A DNA stretch of 37,057 bases from contig JAJRQN010000052.1 in the NCBI GenBank assembly GCA_024280235.1, positions 1 through 37,057 on the forward strand, given 5' to 3'. Position 1 is the stretch's first letter. Each line of letters begins with the position of its first letter. The translations under genes and the position numbers were made by a program. The stretch is from Bacteroidota bacterium. Lineage in GTDB: Bacteria; Bacteroidota; Bacteroidia; Bacteroidales; F082. A model generated the notes under the pieces. The model saw nothing but the letters and a program-made list of their open reading frames with translations, was not told the DNA's origin and made no database searches. Shown here piece by piece: positions 16,076-23,886 of this stretch.

Positions 16076-17896
16076 TTATCCTCTCAAAAATTGTTCCAGT
16101 TTTTCCAAAGGGATAATACTGAGTGTAAGTGAACCATCCGGCGCCTGTTGTGGTAATTTACAGGCAAACAGGTTGTTGAAAAAATATGTCATTTGCTCGT
16201 TGTTCAACACAGTTCCCTGTTTTATGGATAACTGGGATGCAAGAGCGCTTGCCAGCCTGATCGTATTGTCCATACCGGGGCTGTTATGTTGTTTTTTATA
16301 ATCTTCAATAATTCGTTCCAGTGTTTCACGGATGTTGTCGCTGTTGAAATTCTCAGGAATACCTTTTACCACGATGCGGTTGTCGCCGAAATCTTCAAAG
16401 ACAAAGCCCAACTGTCCCAGCATTTCTTTTAGCTCTTCCAGTATGGATATGTCGCCGGCCGAAAAGTGAAAATCCTGTGGAAAAAGCTGCTGCTGAGATG
16501 CTTGTTGTTTATTTGCCAGCAACTCCATGTAATATTCATACAAAATACGTTGATGTGCGCGGTGCTGGTCAATAAGCATCAGTCCGGAGCGCACATTACA
16601 GGCAATATATTTGAGATGAATCTGAAAAAATGTACCGGGCTGTTCCTGCGTTGGTGTCAGCTCCGTTTGTTTGTGGGGTTAGGTGTCAGGCTGTCCGGTT
16701 TCCTGGTGGAAAATTGTTTCCCAATTTTGTGAAGATTTCCGGGAGTCAAAAGTAGCTGACTTTGTTTCCGGTCTGCTTTTGTTCTGTTCAAAAGGGTTGT
16801 AATCGGGATTGTAATGGATTCCGGGCTGCCTTATGCCTCCCGAAGCAGGCATCCCCAGCGTAGTATTAAGCTCCGGGTCCATGTTAAAATCTATTGTGGG
16901 CGTCAGGTTATGAATGCCGATAGACTGTTTGACGGCAGCATGTAAAATGGCATAAATATATCGGGCATCTTTAAAGTTCACTTCTGTCTTGGTAGGGTGG
17001 ATGTTTACGTCAATGTCGGATGGCTCCACTTCTATATGGATAAAATAGGAAGGAAAAGCATCGGATGGCAACAGCTCGCTGAATGCATTAGTAACCGCAT
17101 GATTCAAATAAGGATGTTTAATAAACCGTTGATTTACAAAGAAATACTGTTCTCCTCGTGTTTTCTTCGCATATTGTGGTTTGACAATGAAACCTTTGAT
17201 GTGAGCCAAATCGGTTTTTTGTTCCACCGGCAGAAGACGCTCATTATATAATTTTCCGAAAATGCCTACAATGCGTGACTTTTCCGATGTTCCCGGAAGT
17301 TTATAAACCAATTTACCGTTGTGCGTCATCGAAAATGCAATCTCCGGGTGAATCAGCGCAACACGATTAAATTCTTCAAGAATATGCCGGGTTTCCGCTG
17401 TGTCCGACTTCAAAAAATTACGGCGGGCAGGAACATTGAAAAAAAGATTTTTTATGGAAATGGTGGTTCCTGATTTACACGGACAAGGCTCCTGGCTGAT
17501 AACTTTGGAGCCTTCGATGCGCAGACAAGTTCCCAGTTCCTCTTCGTGGGTACGGCTTTTGGCTTCCACATGAGCTATGGCGGCTATGGAGGCCATAGCC
17601 TCTCCACGGAAACCGAGTGTATGAATAGCAAACAGGTCTTCGGCTTTTTGAATCTTGGAGGTGGCATGACGTTCAAAACACATGCGCATATCCACAGCCG
17701 ACATACCACAACCGTTATCGGTAACCTGAATCAGGGTTTTTCCGGCGTCTTTTATGATAAGATTTATTTCTGAAGCTCCGGCATCTACAGCATTCTCAAG
17801 CAACTCTTTCACCGCTGATGCCGGACGTTGGATAACTTCGCCTGCAGCAATCTGATTGGCAACCGAATCGGGGAGGAGCTTGATAATATTCGACAT
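16076..17896 (-). pseudogene. mutL: mutL interrupted by an in-frame stop codon
   Basis: The reading frame encodes the mismatch-repair protein MutL but has a TAA at 16679-16681 (codon 406 of 606). The N-terminal part (405 aa) is an intact GHKL ATPase: ELLENAVDAGA, DNGCGM, LGFRGEAMASIAAI and NVPARRNFLK. After the stop the same frame continues at once with the C-terminal dimerisation domain (FFQIHLKYIACNV, LIDQHRAHQRILYE), so one base change explains the break without a frameshift. The stop lies in the interdomain linker. The combined length matches Bacteroidota MutL. The metal-binding DQHAxxExxxxE motif is only partly kept (Gln for the first Glu). A fragment starting at the GTG at 16594 would lack the domain's first strands. 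The ATG at 17896 is preferred because the longer frame overlaps the upstream gene. Confidence 0.85.
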
Positions 17897-17909
17897 AACC
17901 TGCAAATTC

Positions 17910-18224
17910 TTATTTGGCCACAAGACCAAATAATTTTAGGAAATTTTCAACAAGGCCTGTAAAGAGGATGACATAGATGCTGCCAAATATAAAAACAGCA
18001 TATACAAAATAGGTCAGCAGACGAGTTGCTCTTTTATTATCTGCATCGGCACCTTTTTGCCATCGGCTCGACATTTTAAGCCTTAATTGTTCCTCTTTGC
18101 TTAGATCAGATTTGTATCCAAGTTCGGCTTTCCTGCGTTCCCATTCCTCTTTTTTGGCATCGTAATATCGTGGCTGGTAGCCAAATTTCTTCGATTTAGG
18201 GGTTTTGAAAAATACTAAACGCAT
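17910..18224 (-). CDS. Small conserved-type membrane protein upstream of mutL
   Basis: This 104-residue protein has a basic soluble N-terminal half (FFKTPKSKKFGYQPRYYDAKKEEWERRK) and one C-terminal membrane helix (LLTYFVYAVFIFGSIYVILF). It resembles a short Bacteroidota protein often found beside mutL or ribH and sometimes mislabelled as a riboflavin synthase subunit; no enzymatic motif is visible. The stop is 13 nt before the mutL ATG, so it leads the operon. A TATCTTTG promoter element lies 20 nt upstream. Confidence 0.75.
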   Translation of the reverse strand: MRLVFFKTPKSKKFGYQPRYYDAKKEEWERRKAELGYKSDLSKEEQLRLKMSSRWQKGADADNKRATRLLTYFVYAVFIFGSIYVILFTGLVENFLKLFGLVAK

Positions 18225-18244
18225 GACAATCTGTTTTTGTTCTG

Positions 18245-18252
18245 CAAAGATA
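18245..18252 (-). promoter_or_regulatory. -7 promoter element of the mutL-rhomboid operon
   Basis: The minus strand reads TATCTTTG, a TAnnTTTG match, 20 nt before the ATG at 18224. It probably drives the small membrane protein, mutL, both rhomboids and the EEP gene, whose junctions are all tight. Confidence 0.6.
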
Positions 18253-18441
18253 CGGATTTTTAAGGGAGACCGCTAACTTTTGTTATGGAGGTGTGAAGGG
18301 ATGATAGCAGATGATAATCTGATTATATCAAATCTCATCGACAGGTAACGGAGATAAATACGACTCTTTCGTTGGAACGGAATTGGGTTAATGAATAAGT
18401 ATTTTAACCTATTGACCAAAGTGCAACTGTCAACAATGACC

Positions 18442-18496
18442 TGACGACTGTTTGACAACAGCTTGACCACCGTTTGACAACTGCCTGACGGCTGTT
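18442..18496. repeat. 11-bp tandem repeat, five units, downstream of argS
   Basis: Five consecutive 11-bp units fit the consensus TGACnACnGTT: TGACGACTGTT, TGACAACAGCT, TGACCACCGTT, TGACAACTGCC and TGACGGCTGTT. The block begins 33 nt past the argS stop in the otherwise non-coding gap 18253-18528. The period is not a multiple of three and is close to one helical turn. Confidence 0.75.
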
Positions 18497-18528
18497 CCCC
18501 AACTCTCTGTCAGCCACTGTTTTCTTTT

Positions 18529-20316
18529 CTACATCCGTTCAGGAAGCTCAATACCGAGCAACCCCATGGCCGAGCGCAACACCTGCGAAGTAAAATCAGA
18601 TAACATCAGTCTGAAATCGCGTTTAGCCGGATTTTCCTCTTTCAGGATGGATAATTCATGGTAAAACTGGTTGAATTCCTTAGCCAGCTCATAGCTGTAA
18701 TTGGCTATCTGTGCCGGACTGTAAGCCTCGGCAGCAGCACTTATAATCTGGGGAAAGTCATATAGCCATCTGATAAGCGACTTCTCTTTCTTTTCAAGCG
18801 ACAATCCGGTAATATTTTCTTTATCAGGAGTTATGCCGGAGGCTTTGGCTTTGCGAAGTACCGAGCGGATACGGGCATGTGTATATTGGATAAATGAGCC
18901 GGTATTTCCGTTGAAGTCGATGGACTCCTTCGGATTGAAAAGCATGGTTTTTTTCGGATCCACTTTCAGGATGAAATATTTCAATGCTCCCATGCCAATC
19001 ATTTCATAAAGCCGTATGGATTCTTCCGGAGTGAAATCGTCAAACTTCCCCAGTTCTTCCGATGTCTTTCGTGCTGTGTTGGCCATTTCTTCCATCAGAT
19101 CATCGGCATCTACCACTGTTCCTTCACGCGACTTCATTTTGCCATGAGGCAGCTCCACCATGCCATAAGAAAGGTGGTAAATACCTTCTGCCCAGCTTTT
19201 CCCCAGCTTTTTCAGGACACGTTTCAGTACATCAAAATGGTAGTTTTGTTCGTTGCCCACTACGTACATGAGTTTTTGCGGATGATAATCATCATATCGC
19301 AACTGTGCCGTTCCCAAATCTTGAGTCATGTAAACGGAAGTACCGTCGGCGCGAAGCAGGAGTTTTTCGTCCAGCCCTTCATCGGTAAGGTCGCACCAGA
19401 CGGAACCATCTTCTTTGCGGAAAAAAATTTCTTTTTCCAATCCTTCATTCACCAGTGCTTTGCCCAACAGATAGGTTTGTGATTCATAATAGATTTTATC
19501 AAAATCGATTCCCATACGTTGATAAGTAGTATCGAAACCTGCGTAAACCCAGCTGTTCATCTCATTCCACAGCTTTCGTACCTCCTCATCGCCGGCTTCC
19601 CATTTTACAAGCATCTCTTTGGCTTCAAGGATGAGTGGAGCATTTTGGGCAGCCTCTTTCTCATCCATTCCTTGTTTCACAAGTCCGGCAATTTGTTCTT
19701 TGTATTTTTTATCGAAAAGCACATAAAAATCGCCCACCAGCTTATCACCTTTTTGTCCTGAAGTTCCCGGTGTCTTTTCTTTACCCCATTTTTTCCATGC
19801 CAGCATCGATTTGCAAATGTGTATTCCCCTATCATTCACAAGGTTAACTTTGAAAACTTTTTTTCCGCCGGCTCTCAGAATTTCAGCTACCGACCAGCCC
19901 AGTAAATTGTTGCGTACATGTCCCAAATGGAGCGGCTTGTTAGTATTGGGTGATGAATATTCGATGACCACGGGAGGATCGTTCTGTTCGGACTTGAAAC
20001 CGAATTTTTCATTTTCGGCAGCTTCTTTGAAAAACCGTAACCAAAATGCATCAGCAATCTCCAGATTCAGAAACCCTTTGATGACGTTGAATCCGGTAAC
20101 TTCCTCCATTTGTTCCGTGAGCCACTTTCCCAGCTCCGTGGCGGTAGCTTCGGGGGCTTTGTGCGACAGACGTAATAGTGGAAAGACCACCACAGTCAGA
20201 TCGCCTTCAAATTCGGGACGGGTTTTTTGTAGCTGAAAAATATCCGGTTTTACATCCTGTTGGTACAAGGTCTTAACCGCTTTTGTCAGGCTTTCTGCTA
20301 TTTTGGATTCCATCAT
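18529..20316 (-). CDS. argS: Arginyl-tRNA synthetase
   Basis: This 595-residue class I synthetase charges tRNA-Arg. The HIGH motif is HLGH within YSSPNTNKPLHLGHVRNN, and the KMSKS equivalent is KMKSREGTVV (near residue 400). An N-terminal additional domain and the C-terminal DALR anticodon-binding domain (YTHARIRSVLRKA, FNQFYHELSIL) complete the normal order and length. Two adjacent ATG codons (20316 and 20313) can serve as start. It has its own TAATTTTG promoter, divergent from rarA. Confidence 0.96.
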   Translation of the reverse strand: MMESKIAESLTKAVKTLYQQDVKPDIFQLQKTRPEFEGDLTVVVFPLLRLSHKAPEATATELGKWLTEQMEEVTGFNVIKGFLNLEIADAFWLRFFKEAAENEKFGFKSEQNDPPVVIEYSSPNTNKPLHLGHVRNNLLGWSVAEILRAGGKKVFKVNLVNDRGIHICKSMLAWKKWGKEKTPGTSGQKGDKLVGDFYVLFDKKYKEQIAGLVKQGMDEKEAAQNAPLILEAKEMLVKWEAGDEEVRKLWNEMNSWVYAGFDTTYQRMGIDFDKIYYESQTYLLGKALVNEGLEKEIFFRKEDGSVWCDLTDEGLDEKLLLRADGTSVYMTQDLGTAQLRYDDYHPQKLMYVVGNEQNYHFDVLKRVLKKLGKSWAEGIYHLSYGMVELPHGKMKSREGTVVDADDLMEEMANTARKTSEELGKFDDFTPEESIRLYEMIGMGALKYFILKVDPKKTMLFNPKESIDFNGNTGSFIQYTHARIRSVLRKAKASGITPDKENITGLSLEKKEKSLIRWLYDFPQIISAAAEAYSPAQIANYSYELAKEFNQFYHELSILKEENPAKRDFRLMLSDFTSQVLRSAMGLLGIELPERM

Positions 20317-20340
20317 GTTATGCTGCTATTTTAGAAGTGG

Positions 20341-20348
20341 CAAAATTA
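20341..20348 (-). promoter_or_regulatory. -7 promoter element of argS
   Basis: The minus strand reads TAATTTTG, a TAnnTTTG match, 24 nt before the argS start. It sits back to back with the rarA element at 20363-20370. Confidence 0.6.
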
Positions 20349-20362
20349 GGAAAAAATTAACT

Positions 20363-20370
20363 TATTTTTG
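20363..20370 (+). promoter_or_regulatory. -7 promoter element of rarA
   Basis: TATTTTTG matches TAnnTTTG, 21 nt before the ATG at 20392. It overlaps the upstream TTG start of the longer frame at 20368, which argues for 20392. Confidence 0.65.
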
Positions 20371-20391
20371 CAGGACAAACAAGCATATAAT

Positions 20392-21660
20392 ATGGCTATT
20401 CCGTTAGCAGAGCAACTGCGTCCTAAAACGCTAAAAGAGTTTATCGGTCAGGAAGAACTGGTGGGCAAGGACGGTATTTTGCGTAAGGTAATTGAATCGG
20501 GTAACATCCCTTCTATGATTCTCTGGGGTCCGCCCGGGGTGGGAAAAACTACGCTGGCACATATTATTGCCGAACAGCATGGCCTGACTTTCTATACGCT
20601 GAATGCGGTAAGTGCCGGTGTGAAAGATGTGCGTAAAGTCATTGAATCGGCTTCGCAATATGCCGGGAATGCTATTTTGTTTATTGATGAAATTCACCGT
20701 TTTAGCAAGTCGCAACAGGATTCGTTGCTGAGTGCTGTGGAGAAAGGCGTTATCACACTCATTGGAGCGACCACCGAAAATCCTTCGTTTGAAGTAATCT
20801 CGCCACTATTGTCAAGATGTCAGGTGTATGTTTTGAAGTCATTGGAGAAAAGGCATCTGGAGATACTTGCCGAAAAGGCGGTTGGGTTGCTGTCGGAACA
20901 AAACAGAATACCTATTGAAATAGCGGAAACAGAAGCTTTGCTGCGTATTTCCGGCGGCGACGCCCGTAAATTATACAATGCGCTGGAGCTTTTTGTGCAG
21001 CAGGAAAAGAGAAACAACCAACAGCTGACCATTTCTGATGAAAACATCAGCCGGACAATTCAGAAGAATATTGTACTTTACGACAAACAGGGCGAGATGC
21101 ATTATGACATTGTATCGGCTTTTATTAAATCGTTGCGTGGCAGCGATCCCAATGCGGCGGTGTATTGGCTGGCACGCATGGTCGAGACCGGAGAAGATCC
21201 TAAATTTATTGCCCGACGGATGCTGATTCTTGCCTCGGAAGACATCGGCAATGCTAATCCCAATGCGCTTTTACTCGCCAACACCTGTTTTGATGCCGTG
21301 AGTAAAACAGGCTGGCCTGAAAGCCGTATTATCCTGTCGCAGACAGCCATCTATCTTGCCTCTTCTCCTAAAAGCAATGCGGCATATATGGCAATTAATA
21401 AAGCACAATCGCTTGTGAAAAAAACCGGAAACCTTCCTGTACCTTTACACTTGCGAAATGCTCCCACAGACCTTATGAAAGAAATGGGATATGGTAAAAG
21501 TTACCAGTATGCCCACGATTATGAAGGAAATTTTGTGGATTTGGAATTCCTTCCGGAGAAAATCAGTGGGAGCACACTTTTTGAACCGGGTAACAATCCG
21601 CGAGAACAGGAAATGCGTAAATCGCTGAAAAATAAATGGAAGAATAAATATCGGTATTAA
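20392..21660 (+). CDS. rarA: Replication-associated recombination protein A (RarA/MgsA) AAA+ ATPase
   Basis: This protein of about 422 residues is an AAA+ clamp-loader-like ATPase that acts at stalled replication forks. It begins with LAEQLRPKTLKEFIGQEELVG; Walker A is LWGPPGVGKTTLA, Walker B is ILFIDEIHRF, sensor 1 lies in IGATTENPSFEV, and the C-terminal MgsA tetramerisation domain includes YDIVSAFIKSLRGSDPNAAVYWLARM. The length is normal. Its last codons lie within one copy of a 13-bp direct repeat (21648-21660), so the stop codon is part of the repeat. Confidence 0.95.
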   Translation: MAIPLAEQLRPKTLKEFIGQEELVGKDGILRKVIESGNIPSMILWGPPGVGKTTLAHIIAEQHGLTFYTLNAVSAGVKDVRKVIESASQYAGNAILFIDEIHRFSKSQQDSLLSAVEKGVITLIGATTENPSFEVISPLLSRCQVYVLKSLEKRHLEILAEKAVGLLSEQNRIPIEIAETEALLRISGGDARKLYNALELFVQQEKRNNQQLTISDENISRTIQKNIVLYDKQGEMHYDIVSAFIKSLRGSDPNAAVYWLARMVETGEDPKFIARRMLILASEDIGNANPNALLLANTCFDAVSKTGWPESRIILSQTAIYLASSPKSNAAYMAINKAQSLVKKTGNLPVPLHLRNAPTDLMKEMGYGKSYQYAHDYEGNFVDLEFLPEKISGSTLFEPGNNPREQEMRKSLKNKWKNKYRY

Positions 21661-21708
21661 GGTATGGTCCAAGCAGACGCTTGCACCATTGTTAGATATC
21701 GGTATTAA
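21648..21708. repeat. Hairpin between 13-bp direct repeats at the rarA/comB junction
   Basis: ATATCGGTATTAA occurs at 21648-21660 and again at 21696-21708. Between them, 21664-21689 is a hairpin: ATGGT pairs with ACCAT and CAAGC with GCTTG, with one C-C mismatch and an AGAC loop. The first copy supplies the rarA stop codon, the second the comB stop on the other strand. Confidence 0.7.
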
Positions 21709-22433
21709 TCTTTGGCGGGAACTATTTTGTATCTTTTCAGAACCGGCACCACTTTGCTGGAGTCCAGCGTGAAAGTGTATTGAAGAAGCTTGTCGGAAAC
21801 AAGGTTGCGCAGCCGGTTGCGATGAGATGATTTGTCGATGTAGCCGAGGAGATCATCTTTTGCCATATCCCACTGATCCAGTGCCATTTTCGCAGAGTCA
21901 CAGTCGGTAGTAAAACCGTATTTGTCCATAAGGATTTCTGACAAAGCACCGGCAAAAAGGCTGTCCTCCATGTTGACTCTGTTTTTCCAGCCGGCACACA
22001 AAACAACAACATTTTTATCCTGTCTGTTGAGCCAGTCTGCCAGCGCGTTCAGGTTGACAAAACTACCCATGGCAATTTCAGAAGCCGAAGATGCCATCTT
22101 GATGGCTTTTGTCCCGTTGGTAGTAGAATAAACAATTTCCTTCCCTTTGAAAATTTTATGAAAAAAGGAGGTAGCCGAGTTATCCAAATGAGCAAATTTC
22201 ACTTTGCTGCCACCACGTTCTGCAGCTACAATATAACCCAACCTGCCAAGAAAGCGGGCATGGCGGATACGTTTCACAGGGATAATGGCTTTTACACCAT
22301 AATCCAGTGCGGCACAAATAGAAGTGGTGGCACGGAAAACATCCGTTACCACTACTACATAAGGTTTTTTTGTTGAAATATTGGAAAACAACCTTGGTGC
22401 AAGAATGACTTCTATGGTTCTTTTTGCCGCCAT
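21705..22433 (-). CDS. comB: 2-phosphosulfolactate phosphatase family protein (ComB-like)
   Basis: This 242-residue protein fits the ComB family, Mg-dependent phosphatases that convert 2-phosphosulfolactate to sulfolactate in coenzyme M synthesis of methanogens. Family segments are VVTDVFRATTSICAAL, VAAERGG, YSTTNGTKAI, and VLCAGWKNRVNMEDSLFAGAL. Bacterial members occur outside coenzyme M pathways and their substrate is often unknown; no ComA- or ComC-like gene is present here. The start lies 8 nt after the gcvT stop, so it is translated from the gcvT transcript. The stop codon falls in the 13-bp direct repeat shared with rarA. Confidence 0.85.
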   Translation of the reverse strand: MAAKRTIEVILAPRLFSNISTKKPYVVVVTDVFRATTSICAALDYGVKAIIPVKRIRHARFLGRLGYIVAAERGGSKVKFAHLDNSATSFFHKIFKGKEIVYSTTNGTKAIKMASSASEIAMGSFVNLNALADWLNRQDKNVVVLCAGWKNRVNMEDSLFAGALSEILMDKYGFTTDCDSAKMALDQWDMAKDDLLGYIDKSSHRNRLRNLVSDKLLQYTFTLDSSKVVPVLKRYKIVPAKD

Positions 22434-22441
22434 AATAATGA

Positions 22442-23530
22442 TTATGCTTTGAAAAACGGAGGACGGGTAACCACGGCTTTCAAAAGTTTGTTGCGTACCT
22501 TTATAAAGATTTCCGAGCCTTCTTTCCAGTAAGGTTTGTCGATGTATGCCAAACCTATCCCTTTGTGTGTCAGGGGAGACATGGTTCCGGAAGTTACATG
22601 CCCGATGACATGGCCATCGACATCAGCAACTTCATATTCGTGGCGTGGAATTCCTTTGTCAACCATGACAAATCCTTTCAGACGGCGCGGAACGCCATTG
22701 GCTTTCTGGCTCTCAAACAACGGGCGGTCGATAAAATTATTACCTTCAGTGAATTTGGTAATCCATCCCAGTCCGGCAGCAATGGGGGATGTGGTATCGT
22801 CGATGTCGTTACCGTAAAGGCAAAAACCGGCTTCAAGACGCAGAGTGTCGCGTGCGCCAAGACCGATGGGCTTTATACCAAATTCTTCTCCGGCTTCCAA
22901 AACGGCTTTATAGATATCTTCAGCAACGTTGTTGGGCATATATATTTCGCAACCACCGGAGCCGGTGTAGCCTGTAGTGGAAAAAATAACGTCAGGAACA
23001 CCGGCAAATTCAATTACTTTGAAAGTATAATATTCCATGTCTTCCACACTTTCTTTGGTCAGCTTTTGCATGGCCTTTAGTGCCAACGGTCCTTGAATGG
23101 CAAGTTGAGAAACATCGCCGGAGACATTTGTCAGTCTGGCATCAACATCGTTTTGGCTGTTGATATGTGCCCAGTCTTTGTCGATGTTGGCGGCATTTAC
23201 CACGAGCAAATATTTTTCAGCGTTAAAGCGGTAAACAAGTAAGTCGTCCACAATGCCGCCTTTGCCGTTGGGCAGACAACTGTATTGCACTTTTCCATCT
23301 GTGAGGGCAGCCACATCGTTGGTGGTTACTTTCTGAACCAATTCAAAAGCGTGTGGGCCTTCTGCCCAAAATTCGCCCATGTGGGAAACGTCGAAAACGC
23401 CTAACGTTTTGCGAACTGTGTTGTGTTCTGCATTAATTCCTTCAAATTGCACCGGCATATCCCATCCGGCAAATTCCACCATTTTCGCTCCCATTTGGCG
23501 ATGCATGGCATTTATTGCTGTTTTATTCAT
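22442..23530 (-). CDS. gcvT: Aminomethyltransferase, glycine cleavage system T protein
   Basis: This 362-residue protein transfers the aminomethyl group from the H-protein to tetrahydrofolate, releasing ammonia. The N-terminus has MHRQMGAKMVEFAGWDMPVQ and FDVSHMGEF; the folate-binding region includes YTGSGGCEIY, LGARDTLRLEAGFCLYGND and, near the C-terminus, GHVTSGTMSPLTHKGIGLAYI. Length is normal for bacterial GcvT. The H and P proteins are not in the window. A TACCTTTG promoter element lies 27 nt upstream, and comB follows after 8 nt. Confidence 0.95.
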   Translation of the reverse strand: MNKTAINAMHRQMGAKMVEFAGWDMPVQFEGINAEHNTVRKTLGVFDVSHMGEFWAEGPHAFELVQKVTTNDVAALTDGKVQYSCLPNGKGGIVDDLLVYRFNAEKYLLVVNAANIDKDWAHINSQNDVDARLTNVSGDVSQLAIQGPLALKAMQKLTKESVEDMEYYTFKVIEFAGVPDVIFSTTGYTGSGGCEIYMPNNVAEDIYKAVLEAGEEFGIKPIGLGARDTLRLEAGFCLYGNDIDDTTSPIAAGLGWITKFTEGNNFIDRPLFESQKANGVPRRLKGFVMVDKGIPRHEYEVADVDGHVIGHVTSGTMSPLTHKGIGLAYIDKPYWKEGSEIFIKVRNKLLKAVVTRPPFFKA

Positions 23531-23557
23531 TTTTTATTGACATTAATTTTTGGATTG

Positions 23558-23565
23558 CAAAGGTA
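23558..23565 (-). promoter_or_regulatory. -7 promoter element of gcvT-comB
   Basis: The minus strand reads TACCTTTG, a TAnnTTTG match, 27 nt before the gcvT ATG. Confidence 0.6.
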
Positions 23566-23627
23566 GTGATTTCCAATTGAAAATAAAACCACCTGGCGCA
23601 GCTAAAAAGCGATTTAATTTCCACAAC

Positions 23628-23852
23628 AATGCTCATTCGGATTTGTACCGTGTCCCGCCTCTGGCGATGAATCCCGACCATTTTAGTCTGGCGATTTGAA
23701 ATCGCTTTGCCCGGAACATTCGGGTTGCAAACCCGAATGAGCGCAGGGTTTGTAATTTATGAAACTTCAGAAAAACCGGATTGAAAATCCTATAGCCCGT
23801 AACTTCCGGATTGCACCAGCCTGAATGACGTAGTCGGGTAGGAATCCGGAAG
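23628..23852. repeat. Cluster of REP-like palindromes (copy A of a 75-nt double-hairpin element)
   Basis: The gap between gcvT and the DUF2851 gene is built of palindromes. GCGATTTGAAATCGC (23691-23705) is perfect; 23717-23739 pairs CATTCGGGTT with AACCCGAATG around GCA; GGATTGAAAATCC spans 23778-23790; and 23803-23852 has perfect 10-bp arms, CTTCCGGATT and AATCCGGAAG. The last two hairpins, 12 nt apart, form a 75-nt unit (23778-23852) that recurs at 31525-31599. CATTCGGATTTGTA at 23632-23645 looks like half of another copy. No coding potential is convincing here. Confidence 0.7.
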
Positions 23853-23886
23853 AGCGATGGCGATATGCTTAGCCTTCCGGCATGCT

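Noticed and set aside
16594-16679. Frameshift in mutL
   Set aside because: Both halves are in the same frame (codon positions agree), and the sense sequence resumes directly after the TAA, so it is a nonsense codon and not an indel.
18442-18496. Coding repeat or CRISPR-like array
   Set aside because: The 11-bp period gives no stable reading frame and there are no spacers.
23628-23852. CRISPR array
   Set aside because: The palindromes differ from each other in sequence and length, spacing is irregular, and there are no cas genes.
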